Position numbers and translations under genes: made by a program. A stretch of DNA of 64,000 nt. It comes from Cedecea colo (GTDB lineage: Bacteria > Pseudomonadota > Gammaproteobacteria > Enterobacterales > Enterobacteriaceae). The DNA is taken from contig NZ_SOYS01000003.1 of the NCBI RefSeq assembly GCF_011808225.1, positions 1-64,000 of the forward strand, given 5' to 3'. The notes beneath the pieces were generated by a model, which was given only the letters and a program-made list of their open reading frames with translations, had not been told where the DNA came from and did no database searches. Below, piece after piece: positions 61,699-64,000 of the stretch. The stretch's first letter is position 1, and each line of letters starts with the position of its first letter.

Positions 61699-62298
61699 TT
61701 AGCGGGCGCGCAGGAAACTGCCATCCGGCTGGCGAGTAAACAGAACCTGCCGATCGTTGCCGACCTCAATCGTTAAGCCCGTCACCACTCCGTTCGCATT
61801 CTGGCGGATCTGCACCATCTGCCCGGTCTGTAAATTACTCAGCGGCTTGTTGTCGCCCTCAACCTGCGCCATGGAATAAACATCGGCCGGCGGTAAATTG
61901 TTATCCCGGAAAAGCTGCGCCATAGTCTGGCCCGATTCCACGCGATAAGAACGCCATTGTCCCTCGATATCATTATTGGCATGTGGGACAGGAGCCTGGC
62001 TTTTTGGCTGCTCTGCAACCTGCGCCGGTTCGGCTGGCGCTGCGGGTGCGGTATTATTAGCAGGATTTACCAGCTCGGCCTGTAAAGGGGTCTGTGATTC
62101 AACCGACAGTTGCGCATCCCGGGTGACCGGATGAGTGGTTACGTCTGCGGCTGGCCACAAAAAACCAGCAACCATGATAAGGGCGGCAATAATAATGCCC
62201 CGGCGATGCAGGGGCGGGAGCGGATCCATTAGCCGGAAACGATCGGGTGCGTGCCAAATCCGCGCCAGCCAGGTTTTAACAGCGAATCGCATCGGCAA
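61699..62298 (-). CDS. ytfB: Cell-division-associated protein YtfB (OapA family)
   Basis: A 199-residue protein with a cytoplasmic N-terminus (FRLMDPLPPLHRRGIIIAA), one membrane helix (about residues 33-50), a Pro/Ala-rich linker and a C-terminal OapA/LysM-like domain (WRSYRVESGQTMAQLFRDN). In E. coli the periplasmic part binds glycan and overproduction disturbs division. It is divergent from fklB. Confidence 0.93.
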   Translation of the reverse strand: MPMRFAVKTWLARIWHAPDRFRLMDPLPPLHRRGIIIAALIMVAGFLWPAADVTTHPVTRDAQLSVESQTPLQAELVNPANNTAPAAPAEPAQVAEQPKSQAPVPHANNDIEGQWRSYRVESGQTMAQLFRDNNLPPADVYSMAQVEGDNKPLSNLQTGQMVQIRQNANGVVTGLTIEVGNDRQVLFTRQPDGSFLRAR

Positions 62299-62535
62299 CC
62301 CTCCTCATAGTCATATAATGTGCAATGCACATTTCCCACCTCCATTATAGAACGCTAACTGTTTGATGCCCTGAGCAATCCAGCTTTACGTGACGCCCAA
62401 CCGCAATTTAACGCTCCGCGCAACCATTGTTCCCGTTTCGTTTGCATTTGTCACCTTTAGGGTTTTTGCATTTTACCCTGCTGGTTGACGCTGCTATGCT
62501 GCAGGCTTGCTTTTAAACACCTTAAAGGAAAATTC

Positions 62536-63156
62536 ATGACAACCCCTTCTTTTGACAGCACAGAAGCGCAAGCAAGTTACGGTATTGGTTTACAGGTTGG
62601 TCAACAACTGCGTGAATCTGGTCTGCAAGGTCTGCTGCCAGAAGCGCTGGTTGCAGGTCTGCGTGATGCGCTGGAAGGGAATGCCCCGTCAGTTCCGGTT
62701 GATGTCGTTCACCGCGCGCTGCGCGAAGTGCACGAACGTGCCGATGCCGTTCGTCAGGAACGCCAGAAAGAAATGGCCGTTGAAGGCGTAAAATACCTTG
62801 GAGAAAATATCAAGAAAGAGGGCGTAAGCAGCACCGAATCTGGTCTGCAGTTCCGCGTTCTGACGCAAGGCACTGGCCCAATCCCCGCGCGTAAAGATCA
62901 TGTTCGCGTTCACTACACCGGCAAACTGATCGACGGCACCGTTTTCGACAGTTCCGTACAGCGTGGCGAACCGGCTGAGTTCCCGGTAAGCGGCGTTATC
63001 GCTGGCTGGATTGAAGCGCTGACCCTGATGCCGGTTGGCTCTAAATGGGAACTGACTATTCCGCACAACCTGGCCTACGGCGAGCGTGGCGCTGGTGCGT
63101 CTATTCCGCCATTCAGCACGCTGGTCTTCGAAGTAGAACTGCTGGAAATTTTATAA
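62536..63156 (+). CDS. fklB: FKBP-type peptidyl-prolyl isomerase FklB
   Basis: A 206-residue dimeric prolyl isomerase. The start at 62536 follows AAAGGAAAA and gives the E. coli length. An N-terminal helical dimerisation domain precedes the FKBP domain ([40 protein letters not shown]). A doubled terminator enclosing a repeat follows. Confidence 0.97.
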   Translation: MTTPSFDSTEAQASYGIGLQVGQQLRESGLQGLLPEALVAGLRDALEGNAPSVPVDVVHRALREVHERADAVRQERQKEMAVEGVKYLGENIKKEGVSSTESGLQFRVLTQGTGPIPARKDHVRVHYTGKLIDGTVFDSSVQRGEPAEFPVSGVIAGWIEALTLMPVGSKWELTIPHNLAYGERGAGASIPPFSTLVFEVELLEIL

Positions 63157-63169
63157 GCGAGTTGATAAC

Positions 63170-63187
63170 TCCCGCTGCGGCGGGGTT
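63170..63187 (+). terminator. fklB terminator hairpin, proximal copy
   Basis: Stem CCCGC / GCGGG with loop TGCG, 14 bp past the stop; only two T follow. The 17 bases from 63171 recur exactly at 63316. Confidence 0.75.
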
Positions 63188-63314
63188 AGCGTAGTGACAA
63201 ACATCCGAAAACGTGGTTTCCGGATGTCTGGGATAAACCAGAACACATAATTCTTTGTTATTATCAGCGCCGTGTACGGCGTTTCATACATAAAAATTTA
63301 TGTGGAAAGTCTTA
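63188..63314. repeat. Terminator-nested element, third instance
   Basis: 127 bp between two copies of the fklB terminator. After GACA comes a hairpin (ACATCCG / CGGATGT) around a CGTGG loop core, then small stems (CTGG/CCAG, GCCG/CGGC, ATAAA/TTTAT) and a 3' end AAAGTCTTA. The architecture and hairpin loop match copies 1 and 2, but the sequence is largely different. Confidence 0.6.
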
Positions 63315-63334
63315 CCCCGCTGCGGCGGGGTTTT
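63315..63334 (+). terminator. fklB terminator hairpin, distal copy with T-tract
   Basis: Stem CCCCGC / GCGGGG with loop TGCG and four T. Confidence 0.85.
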
Positions 63335-63591
63335 CATTTGGCGGTTAATAAATAAACGTGATTTTATCTGGCATATGCCCACGTTCCGGGTGTTTTTGTG
63401 AGGTGCTTCGCGTTGCGAGAGTGATTTCGCACTCAAATTAAACAAAAAATTAACATGTTGCTTGTCATAAATATTCAACCCACCGATTCTTACCTGGTAT
63501 CAATGTGCTTTATGAAAAGCATCACATCAAACATAACGTATTAAAGGCCAGCAGAGCCTGAACACAACAGACCGGTACAGGAAAATAAAAC
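63335..63591. other. cycA leader and promoter region
   Basis: About 260 bp upstream of cycA. In E. coli this leader is long and its start region is paired by the small RNA GcvB with Hfq. An ACAACA-like CA-rich stretch (AACACAACAG, 63561-63570) before the ribosome binding site is compatible with that, but no pairing was computed. Confidence 0.4.
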
Positions 63592-64000
63592 ATGGTAGAT
63601 CAGATAAAAGTTACTGGCGTCGCTGAGGCTCCGGCTGAGCAATCGCTGCGGCGTAATTTAACAAATCGACATATCCAGCTTATCGCCATCGGTGGGGCTA
63701 TCGGAACCGGCCTGTTTATGGGGTCGGGTAAAACTATCAGCCTCGCCGGCCCGTCGATAATCTTCGTTTATATGATTATCGGCTTCATGCTGTTCTTCGT
63801 GATGCGCGCCATGGGCGAGCTGCTGCTTTCCAATCTCGAATATAAGTCGTTTAGCGATTTCGCCGCCGACCTGTTAGGCCCGTGGGCCGGATACTTCACC
63901 GGCTGGACGTACTGGTTCTGCTGGGTGGTTACCGGCATGGCGGACGTGGTGGCGATAACCGCCTACGCGCAGTTCTGGTTCCCCGGCCTTTCGGATTGGG
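63592..64000 (+). CDS. cycA: D-serine/D-alanine/glycine:proton symporter CycA, 5' part
   Basis: The first 136 codons are inside the window and the gene runs off the right edge. It is an APC-family amino acid transporter (about 470 residues when complete). The visible part has a cytoplasmic N-terminus, the first helix motif IAIGGAIGTGLFMGSGKT and the start of helices 2-4, nearly identical to E. coli CycA. A CAGGAAAAT ribosome binding site precedes it. Confidence 0.97.
   Translation, partial: MVDQIKVTGVAEAPAEQSLRRNLTNRHIQLIAIGGAIGTGLFMGSGKTISLAGPSIIFVYMIIGFMLFFVMRAMGELLLSNLEYKSFSDFAADLLGPWAGYFTGWTYWFCWVVTGMADVVAITAYAQFWFPGLSDW

Overview
This window is a chromosomal segment of an Enterobacteriaceae bacterium close to, but not, Escherichia. 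From about 10.3 kb to the right edge, gene order follows the E. coli region running from the tRNA-Phe gene pheU to cycA: yjdC-dsbD-cutA-dcuA-aspA-fxsA-groSL-yjeI-epmB-efp-ecnAB-sugE-blc-frdDCBA-epmA-mscM-psd-rsgA-orn-three tRNA-Gly-queG-nnr-tsaE-amiB-mutL-miaA-hfq-hflXKC-yjeT-purA-nsrR-rnr-rlmB-aidB-yjfN-bsmA-yjfP-yjfY-rpsF-priB-rpsR-rplI-ytfB-fklB-cycA. Blocks present in E. coli are missing here (ampC, yjeMNO, yjfIJKLMC, the ula operon). A LuxR-type regulator, an AraC-LysE pair and a chemoreceptor are present that E. coli lacks at these positions. The genus cannot be fixed from sequence reading alone.

Left accessory zone (1-10.3 kb). The window opens inside an IS3-family transposase. A minus-strand pair follows: a class 3 lipase with an Ig/transthyretin-like N-terminus, then a lipoprotein. 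This looks like a type VI secretion (T6SS) lipase effector with its immunity protein. The tRNA-Phe gene lies at 4.27 kb. To its right are two PAAR-domain spike proteins, a putative cysteine-hydrolase effector (Cys/His motifs of papain/C39 type) and a lipoprotein immunity candidate. The effector-immunity unit is then duplicated. The second copy has lost its N-terminus, is joined to a broken IS256-family transposase, and is followed by a second diverged immunity gene and a second IS256 remnant. No T6SS structural genes lie in the window, so the effectors would depend on a secretion apparatus encoded elsewhere.

Core zone (10.3-64 kb). Functional groups include anaerobic fumarate metabolism (aspA, dcuA, frdABCD), EF-P and its lysylation enzymes (efp, epmA, epmB), the GroE chaperonin, queuosine and tRNA modification (queG, tsaE, miaA), the nnr-tsaE-amiB-mutL-miaA-hfq-hflXKC superoperon, RNA decay (orn, rnr), nitric oxide sensing (nsrR) and the rpsF-priB-rpsR-rplI ribosomal operon. 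Recognisable regulatory signals include a guanidine-II (mini-ykkC) riboswitch before sugE, a sigma-32 promoter before groS, a candidate sigma-28 promoter before the chemoreceptor, tRNA promoters with GC-rich discriminators, and a probable FNR/CRP site before aspA.

The least expected signal is in intergenic DNA. Three times (after frdD, hflC and fklB), a structured element of about 130-140 bp sits between two copies of the upstream gene's own terminator hairpin. Two of these elements are clear homologues and the third shares the architecture. It reads as a small, apparently non-coding repeat that enters or duplicates rho-independent terminators. An ERIC element abutting the purA terminator and a REP-like double hairpin translated within the dsbD interdomain linker add to the repeat picture.
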